Source: Bartonella tamiae Th239 (GTDB lineage: Bacteria > Pseudomonadota > Alphaproteobacteria > Rhizobiales > Rhizobiaceae). From it: 64,000 nucleotides of DNA. The DNA is taken from contig NZ_JH725147.1 of assembly GCF_000278275.1 (NCBI RefSeq), forward strand, positions 1,104,849-1,168,848, read 5' to 3'. Shown piece by piece: positions 28,068 through 36,854 of this stretch. How positions within the stretch are numbered: the first letter of the stretch is position 1; the number at the start of each line of letters is the position of its first letter. The position numbers and the translations under genes were made by a program. Below the pieces are notes generated by a model, which saw only the letters and a list, made by a program, of their open reading frames with translations, was not told the DNA's origin and did not search any database.

Positions 28068-28982
28068 ATGTACTTTAATCATTCCAGTAGCAATGTGATG
28101 CTTGGCATTTGGATGAAAATTCTATCCGTTATGTGTTTTGTCATTATGTATAGTTTTTTGAAATCAGCAAGTGGTGTGCCCGCTGGAGAGCTAAGTTTTT
28201 TTCGTGCTTTTTTTGGTCTCATTCCCATTTTTATATGGGTCATTTTTACGAAAGAATTACGCGGTGTATTTTATACACGTCACTTATTAGGTCATATATT
28301 TCGTGGTATGGTTGGAACATTTGCCATGTTTTTTAGCTTTTATGCTCTGACATTATTGCCATTGCCAGAGACCATTGCTATTAATTATGGAGAACCTCTT
28401 ATTCTAACTATTTTATCAGCACTCTTTTTAGGTGAAAAAATACGTGCTTACCGCTGGAGTGCCGTAACAATTGGTCTTGTTGGTGTTTTAATTATACTTT
28501 GGCCAAGATTAACTGTTTTCGGCAGTGATAAAGTCGATATCGGGGCTTCCATTGGAGCACTTTCAGCTTTATGCGCTGCTTTTATGGCAGCTATTGCGAT
28601 GCTTTTGGTGCGTAAGCTTGTATTTACTGAAAAAACCGCAACAATTGCGCTTTATTTTATGATAACGTCTAGTGTTCTTTCTCTTATTACACTTCCCTTT
28701 GGATGGGTTTGGCCTGACTTTTATCAAAGTTTAATGTTAATTTCTGCTGGAATTTTTGGTGGAATCGCTCAAATATTTATGACCCAAAGTTATCGTTACG
28801 CTGAAGCTTCCATTGTAGCACCATTTGAATATAGTTCAATCATATTGGCCTTATTGACGGGATATGTTTTTTTTCATGAAATCCCTACATTTACAATGTT
28901 GTTTGGCGCAAACCTTGTTATTGGCGCAGGTATTTTTATTATTTTGCGTGAATCTTATCTGAGCCGTTTGAGGGGCCAATAA
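28068..28982 (+). CDS. DMT superfamily (EamA-type) permease
   Basis: This 304-residue integral membrane protein has about ten hydrophobic segments and two EamA repeats, with GELSFFRAFFGLIPI in the first and EASIVAPFEYSSIILALLTG in the second. These motifs mark the drug/metabolite exporter superfamily in the inner membrane. The substrate cannot be predicted. The start is ATG 28068 with an AGAG site just before it; the upstream frame begins at a TTG and would put a hydrophilic extension in front of the first helix. It is transcribed alone. Confidence 0.85.
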   Translation: MYFNHSSSNVMLGIWMKILSVMCFVIMYSFLKSASGVPAGELSFFRAFFGLIPIFIWVIFTKELRGVFYTRHLLGHIFRGMVGTFAMFFSFYALTLLPLPETIAINYGEPLILTILSALFLGEKIRAYRWSAVTIGLVGVLIILWPRLTVFGSDKVDIGASIGALSALCAAFMAAIAMLLVRKLVFTEKTATIALYFMITSSVLSLITLPFGWVWPDFYQSLMLISAGIFGGIAQIFMTQSYRYAEASIVAPFEYSSIILALLTGYVFFHEIPTFTMLFGANLVIGAGIFIILRESYLSRLRGQ

Positions 28983-29044
28983 AATACACTTTTCACCATT
29001 GTAATAGAATGTATTGAAAAATAGCAGCTTATAATAATAAAGAT

Positions 29045-29884
29045 TTAAGAACTTTCAGCTTTTAGAGCTTTTAAAATTGTTAAAAAATCTTTCCAGACAA
29101 GCTTCTTTTGGCTTGGTGTTTTCAAAATATAGTCTGGATGAAAAGTGGGCATTACGGGGATCACATGTTTGTTTTCACTGATATGTTCCAACCATTTTCC
29201 CCGAGAGCGTATTATCCCCTGATTTGTACCAGTGAGAACATGTGTGGCCAAATCTCCTAATGCAACCAAAATTTGGGGTTTAATAAACGCAATTTGCTTT
29301 TCGATGAATGGACGACATTGTTCTATTTCTAATAATGTTGGTCTGCGATTACCAGGAGGACGCCATGGAATAATATTGGTGATATAGCATGTCTTACGTG
29401 AATAACCGATTGCTTCCAAAATGCGATTGAGCAATTGCCCTGAACGTCCAACAAAGGGTACGCCTTCTTTATCTTCTTCTCGTCCGGGAGTGTCACCAAT
29501 AATCATTATGCTACTTTGCGGATTACCATCAAAAATACAAGTATTTTTGGCGGTGAGCTTGAGTGTGATACGGTCAAAATTTTGTATGTATTGATGCAGC
29601 TCTTCAAGCGATTTTGCGCTTTGCGCAAGCTCTAAAGTTGTTTTAAATGCGCCACTATTTGTCTGCGTATTGATAAAATTGGTGTTTGTATCATCAACCT
29701 TATTGGTATAATGTTTATTTGATTTTTTGGTTTCACGTTGAAAAGCAGGCTTTAGTTCTTGTTCCAACAATTCTGATTGAGCAAAGCGATTGATTGGTTC
29801 TTCACTTATTGCTCTATCGACACCAGCGCAATCAAAAAATCCTAACAATTCTTCATAGGAAATTGTGGAAATACTCTGTGTCAA
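29045..29884 (-). CDS. Family-4-like uracil-DNA glycosylase
   Basis: This 279-residue protein has a poorly conserved N-terminal third. The UDG domain carries motif A (GDTPGREEDKEGVPFVGRSG), a central RPPGNRRPTLLE segment and motif B (PTFHPDYILKTPSQK). It excises uracil from DNA. In family 4 enzymes a Cys precedes RPPGNR and an N-terminal CxxC pair supplies further 4Fe-4S ligands. Here that residue is Trp and no CxxC is visible, so the cluster is probably absent. From memory, other alphaproteobacterial homologs show the same change. A type-5 UDG also lies in this window at 56.9 kb. The N-terminal 90 residues have no recognisable domain. Confidence 0.85.
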   Translation of the reverse strand: MTQSISTISYEELLGFFDCAGVDRAISEEPINRFAQSELLEQELKPAFQRETKKSNKHYTNKVDDTNTNFINTQTNSGAFKTTLELAQSAKSLEELHQYIQNFDRITLKLTAKNTCIFDGNPQSSIMIIGDTPGREEDKEGVPFVGRSGQLLNRILEAIGYSRKTCYITNIIPWRPPGNRRPTLLEIEQCRPFIEKQIAFIKPQILVALGDLATHVLTGTNQGIIRSRGKWLEHISENKHVIPVMPTFHPDYILKTPSQKKLVWKDFLTILKALKAESS

Positions 29885-29935
29885 TTGTTCATCCTTAAGT
29901 CTGACCTTGGCAATAATATTATTGTCATCTTTATT

Positions 29936-30508
29936 TTAATCTTCAAGATTAAGGATATCAATACGATAATTTTCTGTTTCGACTGTTATTGGTTGGCAAA
30001 AAGCAGAATCTGTATAAAATGCTTGATTGAAAGTCATAGCAGCTTCATCACCTTGCATAATCTCTGTCATTGGCTTTCTGTAATTGACGCAAATGCAATC
30101 GCCCCCTAAAGAAAGGGTTATAGCTGTTTTGCGCGCGAGAATTTCTATGCTATCTTTTGGAAGATAATAAAGTATTTCTGAAAAGATAATGAGATCATAG
30201 TGCCCATCTGGCCATTCATCTGGCAAGAATGCCTGTTTAAAAGATATATTCTCCATATTTTTGCAATGGTCTCGCGCGTGCATTAAAGCCGTAGGCGCGC
30301 AATCAATACCTGTAATATGCTGACAGCGTGTTGATAATCGACGTGTAAGGACACCAATGGAACAGCCTATTTCAAGAGCATTTTTATAATGAATTTTAGG
30401 CAAGGCTTTGAGCGTTCGGGCGTATTTTTCTTGTTCATAGGGTGAAAAACAATAATTCCATGGATCTCTTTGTGTTTGATAAAGTTTTTCAAAACGCGCG
30501 ATATTCAC
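29936..30508 (-). CDS. NodS-like class I SAM-dependent methyltransferase
   Basis: This 190-residue protein starts at GTG 30508, which is preceded by a strong GGAGG site six bases away. It has the NodS-type opening FEKLYQTQRDPWNY and SPYEQEKYARTL, the SAM-binding motif ALEIGCSIGVLTRRL, the acidic residue in ITGIDCAPTAL, and FSEILYYL. NodS itself N-methylates the deacetylated amino sugar of Nod factors. The gene overlaps the PIG-L deacetylase gene by 20 bases, and that enzyme would supply a free amine. Methylation of that amine is my inference. The substrate is unknown. Confidence 0.82.
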   Translation of the reverse strand: MNIARFEKLYQTQRDPWNYCFSPYEQEKYARTLKALPKIHYKNALEIGCSIGVLTRRLSTRCQHITGIDCAPTALMHARDHCKNMENISFKQAFLPDEWPDGHYDLIIFSEILYYLPKDSIEILARKTAITLSLGGDCICVNYRKPMTEIMQGDEAAMTFNQAFYTDSAFCQPITVETENYRIDILNLED

Positions 30509-31241
30509 GATCTGCCTCCAAAAAATATTCATCTTCTGAAATGAAATGCTGACGTGTTTGCTCACTCATGACAAAGCCATCTGGATCATCGTCAATAAGC
30601 CTTGTCATTTGTGAGCGATGTGCCATGACAGCTTTTTCTTTGATTTTTTGGTATGGCTTTGTGTTCAATTTTAAAACCTTTTTTTCTTTTAATAAATCAG
30701 TTTCAATAAAACGTCCCCAAACAGTATAAAAAAATAATACTGAATCAGAAAATAAACGTTTTAATGCATAGGCAAGATGAGCGGTGTTTTGATGATCTAT
30801 ATGCGGATCTCCTATCCAACTGGACCAAATCGTTGTGGGATAAAATGGTGCCAAACGTTTTTTTATATGCATGGCTGCAAGTTCTATTTCTGAGATTAAA
30901 TTGGGGCTGTTTTGATCTTCATAATTCAACATAAAATTACGCGCCAATCCATTGCTTAATATGAAGGTTGATTTGAAAAATTCATTTGCGCGTAATGTAA
31001 CCAATTTATCTTTTGGCCAATGAAGAGAATTTTTATGAGAGTGGCTTCCATCCGTTATACAAATAATATCAACATTCATTCCTGCTGCGCAAGCTGCAGC
31101 GATACCACCGCCACATCCCAAAGCTTCGTCATCAGGATGAGGGGCAAGTACAAGAAGTCGATTTCCTCGGGTTATGTCTTTAAGATGGATGTGATGACAA
31201 GGCATCTGAAAGAGGCTACCTTTTTTAAGCGGCGTTACCAT
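30489..31241 (-). CDS. PIG-L family deacetylase
   Basis: This 250-residue protein has the zinc and catalytic motif LAPHPDDEALGCGGG (His35, Asp37, Asp38) and a second His motif WIGDPHIDHQNTAHLA. PIG-L enzymes remove N-acetyl groups from GlcNAc-containing lipids or small thiol and sugar metabolites. There is no signal peptide, so it acts in the cytoplasm. It overlaps the upstream ACAD-fold gene by seven bases and the downstream methyltransferase gene by 20 bases, so the three genes form a tight operon. The specific substrate cannot be told. Confidence 0.87.
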   Translation of the reverse strand: MVTPLKKGSLFQMPCHHIHLKDITRGNRLLVLAPHPDDEALGCGGGIAAACAAGMNVDIICITDGSHSHKNSLHWPKDKLVTLRANEFFKSTFILSNGLARNFMLNYEDQNSPNLISEIELAAMHIKKRLAPFYPTTIWSSWIGDPHIDHQNTAHLAYALKRLFSDSVLFFYTVWGRFIETDLLKEKKVLKLNTKPYQKIKEKAVMAHRSQMTRLIDDDPDGFVMSEQTRQHFISEDEYFLEADREYRAF

Positions 31242-32353
31242 AAAAGATCTCCTTTTCGTTCAATAAGTCGGTTAGCGCTTTCTAGCAGTTTGGCGTCAGG
31301 GGCAGCTTGGCGGATAAATAAGGATAAATCACGTCTCATTCTTTCAAGTGCGCTGTGTTCTTGATAGGCTTCCATACCCAAAGATTTTTCGCAAAGGTTA
31401 AGAATATTTACACAGACATTCTCTGTGTTTTCTCGCGCAAGAAGAGCGGCTAAAACGGCATCGTCAATAAGTTTTTTTGTTTTGTTGTCCGATGCTTTTT
31501 CTACCAAACTGGCAACTTTCGATAAAAAAGCAGCCAGTCCAAGAACTAAAGTATAAGCCTGCGCTAGTCTAGATAATTGAAAAGGATTATTTAAACGATT
31601 TCTGAGTTTTAAAAGAGTTTGCCATTCTTGGAGAATGGATTCTGCTCCTCCTAAATGTGCAACACAATAGCGCCATATCCCCCCTTGGAAATGCGGCTCC
31701 AATTGCAAGTCGCCTTCCTTACCAATAAAGTGACTTGGGTCAATGATCAGATCGCTAAAGTCATAGACACCTGAGAAGGTTGCACGCATCCCAGAGACTT
31801 TCCATTCTTCTGTTTTTTGTCGTGTTTGATCTTGGACATTTAGAATAGACATCTGATCAGGATCATTTTTTGTACAGCGTAATGTCACCAATGCGTAATC
31901 AATATTTCCTAATCCTGAAGCAAAACGCTTTGCACCAATGAGTCTTATGCGATTTTTTGTGTCATGATAAAAATACAAAGGTTTTTTTATATGATCGGCT
32001 CCCCAAACGCCTAATAGTGCGCCTTTTGAAACTTCGTTGAATATCTTTTCACGTAAAGATTGTGCGGCATATAAATCAATTAAGCGGATCGCGTTAAGAT
32101 GACCTTCAAAAAGGCGGGCAAGTGATAAATTTACTTGTCCTAATTGTCGTAAAATTTTAAATATGATTTGTGTTGTTGTGTCATCATGGGGTCTTGCAAA
32201 ATTTTTTCCACCATAGTGAAGAGGCAAGCAAGCTGTAAAAAGACCGAGCTCTTTTAATAAGGCAAGATCATCAGTCAATCCGATTTTTTCTGCACAAGCG
32301 GCATTCTTAGCGAATTGTCTGAGATAAAAGGCATCGATTTCAAGCATCAACAT
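31235..32353 (-). CDS. Acyl-CoA dehydrogenase-fold flavoprotein lacking the usual catalytic Glu
   Basis: This 372-residue protein aligns with the acyl-CoA dehydrogenase fold: a helical N-domain, a beta middle domain (VWGADHIKKPLYFY and then RLIGAKRFASGLGNIDYALV) and a helical C-domain with LGMEAYQEHSALERMRRD. The EGT segment that carries the catalytic Glu in classical dehydrogenases is replaced by QAAPDAK. It is therefore more likely an oxidase or monooxygenase of the same fold than a fatty-acid enzyme. It heads the operon with the PIG-L and NodS-like genes. Fatty-acid oxidation genes are absent nearby. The assignment to the fold is firm and the reaction is unknown. Confidence 0.78.
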   Translation of the reverse strand: MLMLEIDAFYLRQFAKNAACAEKIGLTDDLALLKELGLFTACLPLHYGGKNFARPHDDTTTQIIFKILRQLGQVNLSLARLFEGHLNAIRLIDLYAAQSLREKIFNEVSKGALLGVWGADHIKKPLYFYHDTKNRIRLIGAKRFASGLGNIDYALVTLRCTKNDPDQMSILNVQDQTRQKTEEWKVSGMRATFSGVYDFSDLIIDPSHFIGKEGDLQLEPHFQGGIWRYCVAHLGGAESILQEWQTLLKLRNRLNNPFQLSRLAQAYTLVLGLAAFLSKVASLVEKASDNKTKKLIDDAVLAALLARENTENVCVNILNLCEKSLGMEAYQEHSALERMRRDLSLFIRQAAPDAKLLESANRLIERKGDLLW

Positions 32354-32633
32354 GATCCATCATTTATGATGCCTGCTGATTGCCCCAGCAACAGGCTTTA
32401 AAACTAAAAACTTTAAAAAACATAGAGCATAAACATATGAGAACAAGGGGAGGGGAGGATGGGTGATGTAATGATGTGCAAGACTTTTAAGCACTATTGT
32501 CTTAAAGTTTATGCGACCGCGTGAGTGTACCACATTGTAAAAGATACAGTTTGTTTATTATGAAGTGTTCCAATTTTAGGAGGATTGGAAACTTTAAATA
32601 ATGGTGCGAATAAAGTCATGTTTAACAATTGTT
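32354..32633. other. Intergenic stretch, 280 bases
   Basis: This lies between two minus-strand genes. Short open frames here have no recognisable similarity, and no terminator with a clear T run was found. It may hold the promoter of the ACAD-fold/PIG-L/methyltransferase operon near 32.4 kb, but no convincing box was seen. Confidence 0.4.
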
Positions 32634-33239
32634 TTATGCAATGATTTTCATCAAATAAATACCAATATTTATTGCTATAAATATCATAAAAATACCGATA
32701 ACGATGTTCAATATCTGCCATATTTTCATGTTATTTAAATAATTTTTGAGATAGAAAGATAAATATCCTAAAGCGAAAAACCAACAAAATGATGAGAATA
32801 ATGCCCCTGAAATAAAAAAATATTTATCGGTCATTGATAATGATGACGCATAATCGCCAACGATTATAACTGTGTCAAGATAAACATGAGGATTTAACAA
32901 AGTAACGGCTAAGGTCGTTAAAATGGTTTTCCATATTGGATCACGCATCAATAATTGATGGTCACGCGTTTCATAGGCTGCTTTGGATTTATAGGCCTGT
33001 ATGAATGCATTTACGGAATAACATAATAGAAAAACTATTGATAATATACAAATAGTAATATTAACATAGATATTAATTATCGTTAATTCGCCTAAAAGAA
33101 AAACACCAAAAACCATAAGAAGAAAATCACATAAAAAACAGGTCAAAGAGGTATTCAAAACATCTTTACCTAATAAGCCTGATCTTATAACATGGGCATT
33201 TTGAGCACCTAAGGCCATTATTAAGCTGCCTGATAACAA
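32634..33239 (-). CDS. LysE/ArgO family amino-acid exporter
   Basis: This 201-residue membrane protein has about six helices. It carries the LysE-family segment GSLIMALGAQNAHVIRSGLL at the N-terminus, FLLCYSVNAFIQAYKS in the middle, and LAVTLLNPHVYLDTVIIVG. It probably exports a basic amino acid such as lysine or arginine across the inner membrane. The QNA and NPHVY(L)DT motifs are those of LysE/ArgO rather than RhtB. Codon use is as AT-rich as the surrounding region. No divergent LysR-type regulator gene (argP/lysG) is present. Confidence 0.87.
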   Translation of the reverse strand: MLSGSLIMALGAQNAHVIRSGLLGKDVLNTSLTCFLCDFLLMVFGVFLLGELTIINIYVNITICILSIVFLLCYSVNAFIQAYKSKAAYETRDHQLLMRDPIWKTILTTLAVTLLNPHVYLDTVIIVGDYASSLSMTDKYFFISGALFSSFCWFFALGYLSFYLKNYLNNMKIWQILNIVIGIFMIFIAINIGIYLMKIIA

Positions 33240-33720
33240 AATTCTATATAAAAAATCATTAAAAATTATCGTTTTATTTAGAAAAAAACTATCTATGTTT
33301 TCTTGAAATATCTTTTATTTCAAAAGGTGATGTCAGCAATATAGGCTAAAAATTATAAGCAATAGCAATCTTCTTTTTATCTCAATTATTCTGTAAAAAA
33401 AGATCCAAAAATTAGTCTTTTTGATAATGGTTTGATGGATAATGTGATTTTATTTGAGACAATTTTCGCTCCCTTAAGTCTCACTTTAAAATAAATATTT
33501 GCAATAATTTTGAGATGATCTTTCGTTTTATAAATGTCAATAATTTATGCGGAAAATTTGATATTTAACATTTTCTAAGTCAGGTTTTTAGTAATAAACG
33601 ATCCAATCATTGGATCATGTTCAAATAAATTTATTATTTATTTTAAAAATACATAACTTCTTCTCATCAAGTTATGATGAATTGCGGAATATAAAAAAGT
33701 CACCTCAAACGCGCTATCCT
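33240..33720. other. Intergenic stretch, about 480 bases, very AT-rich
   Basis: No gene was found. The stretch separates the exporter gene from the aminotransferase pseudogene. It contains long A and T tracts and no clear hairpin terminator. Confidence 0.45.
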
Positions 33721-34818
33721 ATGACAATCTCTCTTATAAGATTATTACAGCCAACAGTTCCTTTTGTTGAGCCTGAAACATTAGAACGATAAAGGACAAG
33801 CTCTTTCATTGCACGGCTTGGTGCGAATGAAAACAATTTTGGTCCTTCACCATTTGTAATTGAGACAATACAAAAAGAAGCGTATTCGATTTAGCAATAT
33901 GGCGATCCAGAATATTATAATTTGCTTAGTGCATTCGCTCAGTTTTATGATATTGATTTAAGCATGATAACAAATGGTGTTGCTATTGATGCATTATTAG
34001 GTTTAACGTTACGTCAATATATGAATCTAGGAGATGTTGCGGTAAATTCATTGGGAGGATATCCAACATTTGATTATCATGTTCATGGATATGGTGGCAA
34101 AATTGTTTTTGTTGCTTATAAAATTGGATATGTTGATTTAGATGGATTAGCACATGCTGCATATAAACATTATGCAAAAATTGTCTATCTCGCCAATCCA
34201 GATAATCCTTTAGGAACATGGCACGATAAGAATGCAATTGTAAAATTTATAGAAAAACTATGCCCAGAAACTTTATGTATTCTTGATGAAGCAGATGGTG
34301 GATTTGTATCCATAGATACAAAATTAAGCGAACAAACAACTTGGCCAAATGTATTACGTATGCGAACGTTTTCTAAAGCATATGGTTTGGCAGGGTTACG
34401 ATGTGGTTATGCTTTTGCTGATAAAAAGCTAATCAATCCCATTCATAAAATATGTGATCATTTTTCTGTCAATCGACTAGCACACGCAGCAGTAAAACAA
34501 GCGCTTTTAGATCAAATATATTTGAAGGAAATATTGATCTAAATTGCACGTCAACGACAAAAAATCGTTAAAATTGCTCAAGCTCATGCTATGATAGCGC
34601 TTCCGTCAGCGAGCAAAGTTGTAACAATTCATTGTGGACAAGATGCAGCTTATGCTCAAACTCTTTTAGGGAGACTATTATCGCGTGGTATTTTTGTAAG
34701 AAATCCAATGTCCAAACATATTGACTATTGTATCAGAGTAAGTGTGCGACAAGATAATGAAACAGAAGCTTTTGAACATGCTTTTAAAGAAGCAAATTTT
34801 GAGAGAGATAAAAAATAA
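33721..34818 (+). pseudogene. HisC-like pyridoxal-phosphate aminotransferase, three in-frame stops
   Basis: One continuous reading frame across 1,098 bases encodes an aminotransferase of about 365 residues. It begins MTISLIRLLQPTVPFVEPETLER and retains GANENNFGPSPF, YLANPDNPLGTWH, LDEADGG, and the PLP-lysine segment MRTFSKAYGLAGLRCGYA. It is interrupted by TAA 33790-33792, TAG 33892-33894 (where relatives have Trp) and TAA 34540-34542, with no frameshift. Each stop can arise from one base change, so inactivation looks recent. The typical DEAYxEF sequence also has Asp in place of Tyr. In related bacteria this gene precedes the DUF423 gene, as here. Without readthrough no functional enzyme is made. 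Confidence 0.85.
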
Positions 34819-34820
34819 CT

Positions 34821-35186
34821 ATGTCAAGTCTTAGTCAACGCATTTTCGGCGGCTTTGCAGGTTTTTATGGTGCTATGGGTATAGCAGCTTACGCAGCAGC
34901 AGCACATATTGGTGGATATTATAGTTTTCTTGCGCCTATATTATTGGGTAATGCTGCTTTTTTACTGGGTCTTTTTGTTGCCTATAAAACTAATATCGTC
35001 ATGCGATTATCTGGAACAATGATCATCATCGGGACAAGTCTATTTTCGAGTGCCATTTTTCTGCGTGAAATTGCTGATGCTTATCCTTTGCCTTATGCAG
35101 CGCCATTGGGGGGAGCGATCAACATTATTGGTTGGGCACTTCTCATCGTCGCGGTTATCCTGCCTTTTGAAAAGGAAAAGGCTTAA
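34821..35186 (+). CDS. DUF423 family membrane protein
   Basis: This 121-residue protein has four hydrophobic helices. It contains the family features GFYGAMGIAAYAAAAH near the start and LGGAINIIGWALLIV near the end. DUF423 proteins are small inner-membrane proteins of unknown function. It starts two bases after the aminotransferase pseudogene, so it was probably expressed from the same transcript. Its own frame is intact. Confidence 0.8.
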   Translation: MSSLSQRIFGGFAGFYGAMGIAAYAAAAHIGGYYSFLAPILLGNAAFLLGLFVAYKTNIVMRLSGTMIIIGTSLFSSAIFLREIADAYPLPYAAPLGGAINIIGWALLIVAVILPFEKEKA

Positions 35187-35683
35187 ATTTCGTTTGATGC
35201 ATTTCTTTATTTAATGACGCTAGCGTTGATCTAAATTCTATAACAGTCATAGGGCTTTGTCTTTGATAAGGCGTAAGATATGTTTGCAAAGAATATGTCT
35301 TTATTTTTACTCATATTATTGTCACACGACTTGACAAAACAACCATAACAACAAAACTTAAAAGATGGTGCTTATTATGTTAGAAAATAAAAAAATTTTT
35401 ATATTTAAATTTTGAAAAAAAATCTATCATGCAGACATCATATATATGTTAATTTTAGACAGAACGAACAGTGAAAGTTAAAAGAAATTGTGGCCATAAA
35501 ACAAGATAAACTCTTTCTTTTATATGTTATCCTTTTTTAATTTTATGTTGAAGATACAGGTTTGTTAATTTTATAATAAAAGCCATAAAAATTAAAATCA
35601 TACAAATTAAATTTCTATTATTTTTTCTTAATTGCACTTAAAATAAATATAAAAAAAAGAGAAAGTGAAAAGATACATTATTG
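35187..35683. other. Upstream region of the thiamine operon, no THI box seen
   Basis: This 497-base AT-rich gap precedes thiO. I looked for the TPP-riboswitch core (CTGAGA followed by ACCTGAT-type sequence) on both strands and did not find it. No gene or clear terminator was seen. Promoters must lie here, but the many A/T-rich hexamers prevent a confident choice. Confidence 0.5.
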
Positions 35684-36649
35684 ATGAAAAAAATTCTTGT
35701 AAAAGGAAGTGGCGTTGCTGGATTAACCAGTGCGTATCAATTAATGCAAACGGGCGCTGATGTAACAGTTCTTGCGCCAAATAATGCACCAATTGGTGCA
35801 GCAAGTTGGTATGCTGGTGGCATGCTTGCACCATTTTGTGAGCGCGAAAGCGCAGAACAATGTGTTGAAGATTTTGGGTTGAAAGCTATGTCATGGTGGG
35901 ATCAAGCTTTACCAGAATATGTAACACATAAAGGCACGTTAGTGGTTGCCCCTAGCCGTGATTTTAAAGAACTTGAACGTTTTTGTACACGCACAAAAAA
36001 TTATAAAAAATTGAATGCTGAAGAAATAGGTGTCTTGGAAGCTGATCTTGCAGGTCGGTTTGATCGGGGGTTATTTTTTGATAAAGAAGCCCATATTGAT
36101 CCTAGAAAAGCTTTGCTTGCGCTTAAACAAAAATTGCAAGAAAAGAATGTATCTTTTATCACTCTCAACAATAAAGACGATAAAATAAATGAGAATGATT
36201 TTGATTATATTATTGATGCAACAGGTATAGCTTATCTTGATAATGATAAGGATTTGCGCGGCGTTCGTGGTGAAATGTTGCTTGTGAAAACGGATGACAT
36301 TACATTTTCAAGACCCATACGTCTCTTGCATCCTAGAATTCCGCTTTATATTGTTCCAAGGGATGATCATCTTTTTATGATTGGAGCTACAATGATTGAA
36401 AGCGCGTGGACAGGAAAAATAACTGCACGTTCTATGATGGAATTATTAAATGCAGCCTATACTCTTCATCCAGCATTTGCAGAAGCTGAAATTATTGAGG
36501 CGGGTGTTGCTTTGCGTCCATCATATCCAGATAATTTTCCACGCGTAAAACAAATTGGCAACAAAATTTCAATCAATGGATTTTATCGTCACGGTTTTTT
36601 GCTCGCGCCTGAAATGGCGCGTAAAGTCACACAATGTATAATGGATTAA
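35684..36649 (+). CDS. thiO: Glycine oxidase ThiO
   Basis: This 321-residue FAD enzyme has an N-terminal dinucleotide-binding motif (VKGSGVAGLTSAYQLMQTGA). It also has the segment GAASWYAGGMLAPFCE and the C-terminal VALRPSYPDNFPRV and NGFYRHGFLLAPEMA. ThiO oxidises glycine to the imine used to build the thiazole ring. It opens the operon thiO-thiS-thiG-thiE-thiD. The ATG at 35684 follows an in-frame TTG that is unlikely to be used. Gene thiC, which often precedes thiO in this order, is missing here. Confidence 0.92.
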   Translation: MKKILVKGSGVAGLTSAYQLMQTGADVTVLAPNNAPIGAASWYAGGMLAPFCERESAEQCVEDFGLKAMSWWDQALPEYVTHKGTLVVAPSRDFKELERFCTRTKNYKKLNAEEIGVLEADLAGRFDRGLFFDKEAHIDPRKALLALKQKLQEKNVSFITLNNKDDKINENDFDYIIDATGIAYLDNDKDLRGVRGEMLLVKTDDITFSRPIRLLHPRIPLYIVPRDDHLFMIGATMIESAWTGKITARSMMELLNAAYTLHPAFAEAEIIEAGVALRPSYPDNFPRVKQIGNKISINGFYRHGFLLAPEMARKVTQCIMD

Positions 36650-36652
36650 AAC

Positions 36653-36850
36653 ATGAAAGTTTTTGTGAATAGTGAAACAGTTGACATACAAGCATCTCAT
36701 CTTGCTGCATTGCTAGAAGAATTGGCATTTGAAGGGGATTGGCTTGCAACAGCTGTAAATTCAGAGGTTATTAGCGCCCAACAACGCAAAACCTATCTTT
36801 TGCAAGAAGGCGATAAAATTGAAATCTTAAGTCCTATGCAGGGAGGATAA
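36653..36850 (+). CDS. thiS: Sulfur carrier protein ThiS
   Basis: This 65-residue ubiquitin-like protein ends in the diagnostic Gly-Gly (ILSPMQGG), whose C-terminus becomes a thiocarboxylate that donates sulfur to the thiazole synthase. It starts three bases after thiO and ends five bases before thiG. The activating enzyme ThiF is not in this operon and must be encoded elsewhere or replaced by MoeB-type activity. Confidence 0.93.
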   Translation: MKVFVNSETVDIQASHLAALLEELAFEGDWLATAVNSEVISAQQRKTYLLQEGDKIEILSPMQGG

Positions 36851-36854
36851 GATA

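Noticed and set aside
32509..32721. Possible 70-residue minus-strand gene
   Set aside because: It overlaps the end of the lysE-type gene in another frame, has no ribosome binding site and shows no known motif. It looks like a shadow frame.
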